DNA of 6,022 nt, taken from NCBI GenBank assembly GCA_014360395.1, contig JACIXM010000349.1, forward strand, positions 1 to 6,022, read 5' to 3'. The translations under genes were made by a program, and so were the position numbers. Below the pieces are notes generated by a model. The model ran no database searches. It was given only the letters and a program-made list of their open reading frames with translations, and was not told the DNA's origin. The stretch comes from Actinotalea sp. (GTDB taxonomy: Bacteria; Actinomycetota; Actinomycetes; Actinomycetales; Cellulomonadaceae). Of this stretch, positions 5,970 through 6,022 are shown piece after piece (positions within the stretch are counted from its first letter, which is position 1; each line of letters opens with the position of its first letter).

Positions 5970-6003
5970 GCGGTGCGGGCCGCAGGGGGACGGCCCGCAC
6001 CGC
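5970..6003 (-). terminator. GC-rich hairpin, probable intrinsic terminator of the upstream gene
   Basis: A perfect 13-bp inverted repeat (5970-5982 pairing with 5991-6003) encloses an 8-nt loop (5983-5990). The stem is nearly all G/C, so the hairpin would be very stable. It begins 3 nt after the TGA of the presumed upstream gene. There is no T-run after the stem, which is common for hairpin terminators in high-GC actinobacteria. The placement separates the upstream gene from the operon. Its symmetry would also suit a protein-binding palindrome, a less likely reading. Confidence 0.6.
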
Positions 6004-6006
6004 GGC

Positions 6007-6022
6007 TCAGGCGCCGAGGGCG
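6007..6022 (-). CDS. C-terminal end of an upstream gene (tentative)
   Basis: Reading the minus strand from the right edge gives the codons for Ala-Leu-Gly-Ala followed by TGA (6009-6007). A GC-rich hairpin follows immediately. A stop just before a terminator-like hairpin is what the end of a co-directional gene should look like. Only four codons are visible, so no function can be given, and a chance TGA in a non-coding stretch is possible. Confidence 0.4.

Noticed and set aside
5884..6000. 39-residue N-terminal extension of hydrolase 1 from a GTG at 6000
   Set aside because: The extension is Arg/Ser-rich, unlike the family, starts inside the terminator hairpin and runs through the leader repeats. 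The ATG at 5883 has a ribosome site and gives family length.
1..6022. Search for tRNA, rRNA, CRISPR, insertion sequence, integrase or phage features
   Set aside because: None seen. The window is filled by six contiguous metabolic genes with uniform base composition, and no sign of recent transfer.

Overview
This is very GC-rich DNA with strong third-position G/C bias, ATG or GTG starts and Arg/Ala-rich reading frames. That points to a high-GC actinobacterium. A Cellulomonas-like relative is a guess from style only, since no marker gene fixes the taxon. All supported genes lie on the minus strand, so the operon reads from right to left.

Layout from the right edge (5' end of the operon): the last codons of an upstream gene (6007-6022); a strong GC-rich hairpin that looks like its terminator (5970-6003); a leader of about 86 bp (5884-5969) carrying a 15-bp direct repeat and presumably the promoter; nucleoside hydrolase 1 (4927-5883); nucleoside hydrolase 2 (3917-4930); a short-chain dehydrogenase/reductase resembling the mycofactocin-coupled type (3111-3920); a 12-helix MFS transporter (1870-3114); pseudouridine-5'-phosphate glycosidase PsuG (935-1873); and a PfkB-family sugar/nucleoside kinase, probably pseudouridine kinase, whose last codons run off the left edge (1-938).

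All five gene junctions are 4-nt stop/start overlaps (ATGA four times, GTGA once). The six genes are therefore almost certainly one transcript with translational coupling. There is no room for an internal promoter between genes, and no gap longer than 300 bases lacks a gene.

Inferred working model: the MFS protein imports nucleosides. The two hydrolases split N-glycosidic nucleosides into base and ribose. The kinase and PsuG handle the C-nucleoside pseudouridine (pseudouridine to pseudouridine 5'-phosphate, then to uracil plus ribose 5-phosphate). The SDR carries out an unknown oxidation or reduction of a nucleoside, ribose or a related alcohol. The kinase could alternatively, or additionally, phosphorylate the ribose released by the hydrolases. 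The SDR is the member that standard nucleoside salvage does not explain, and it is the best candidate for new biology here.
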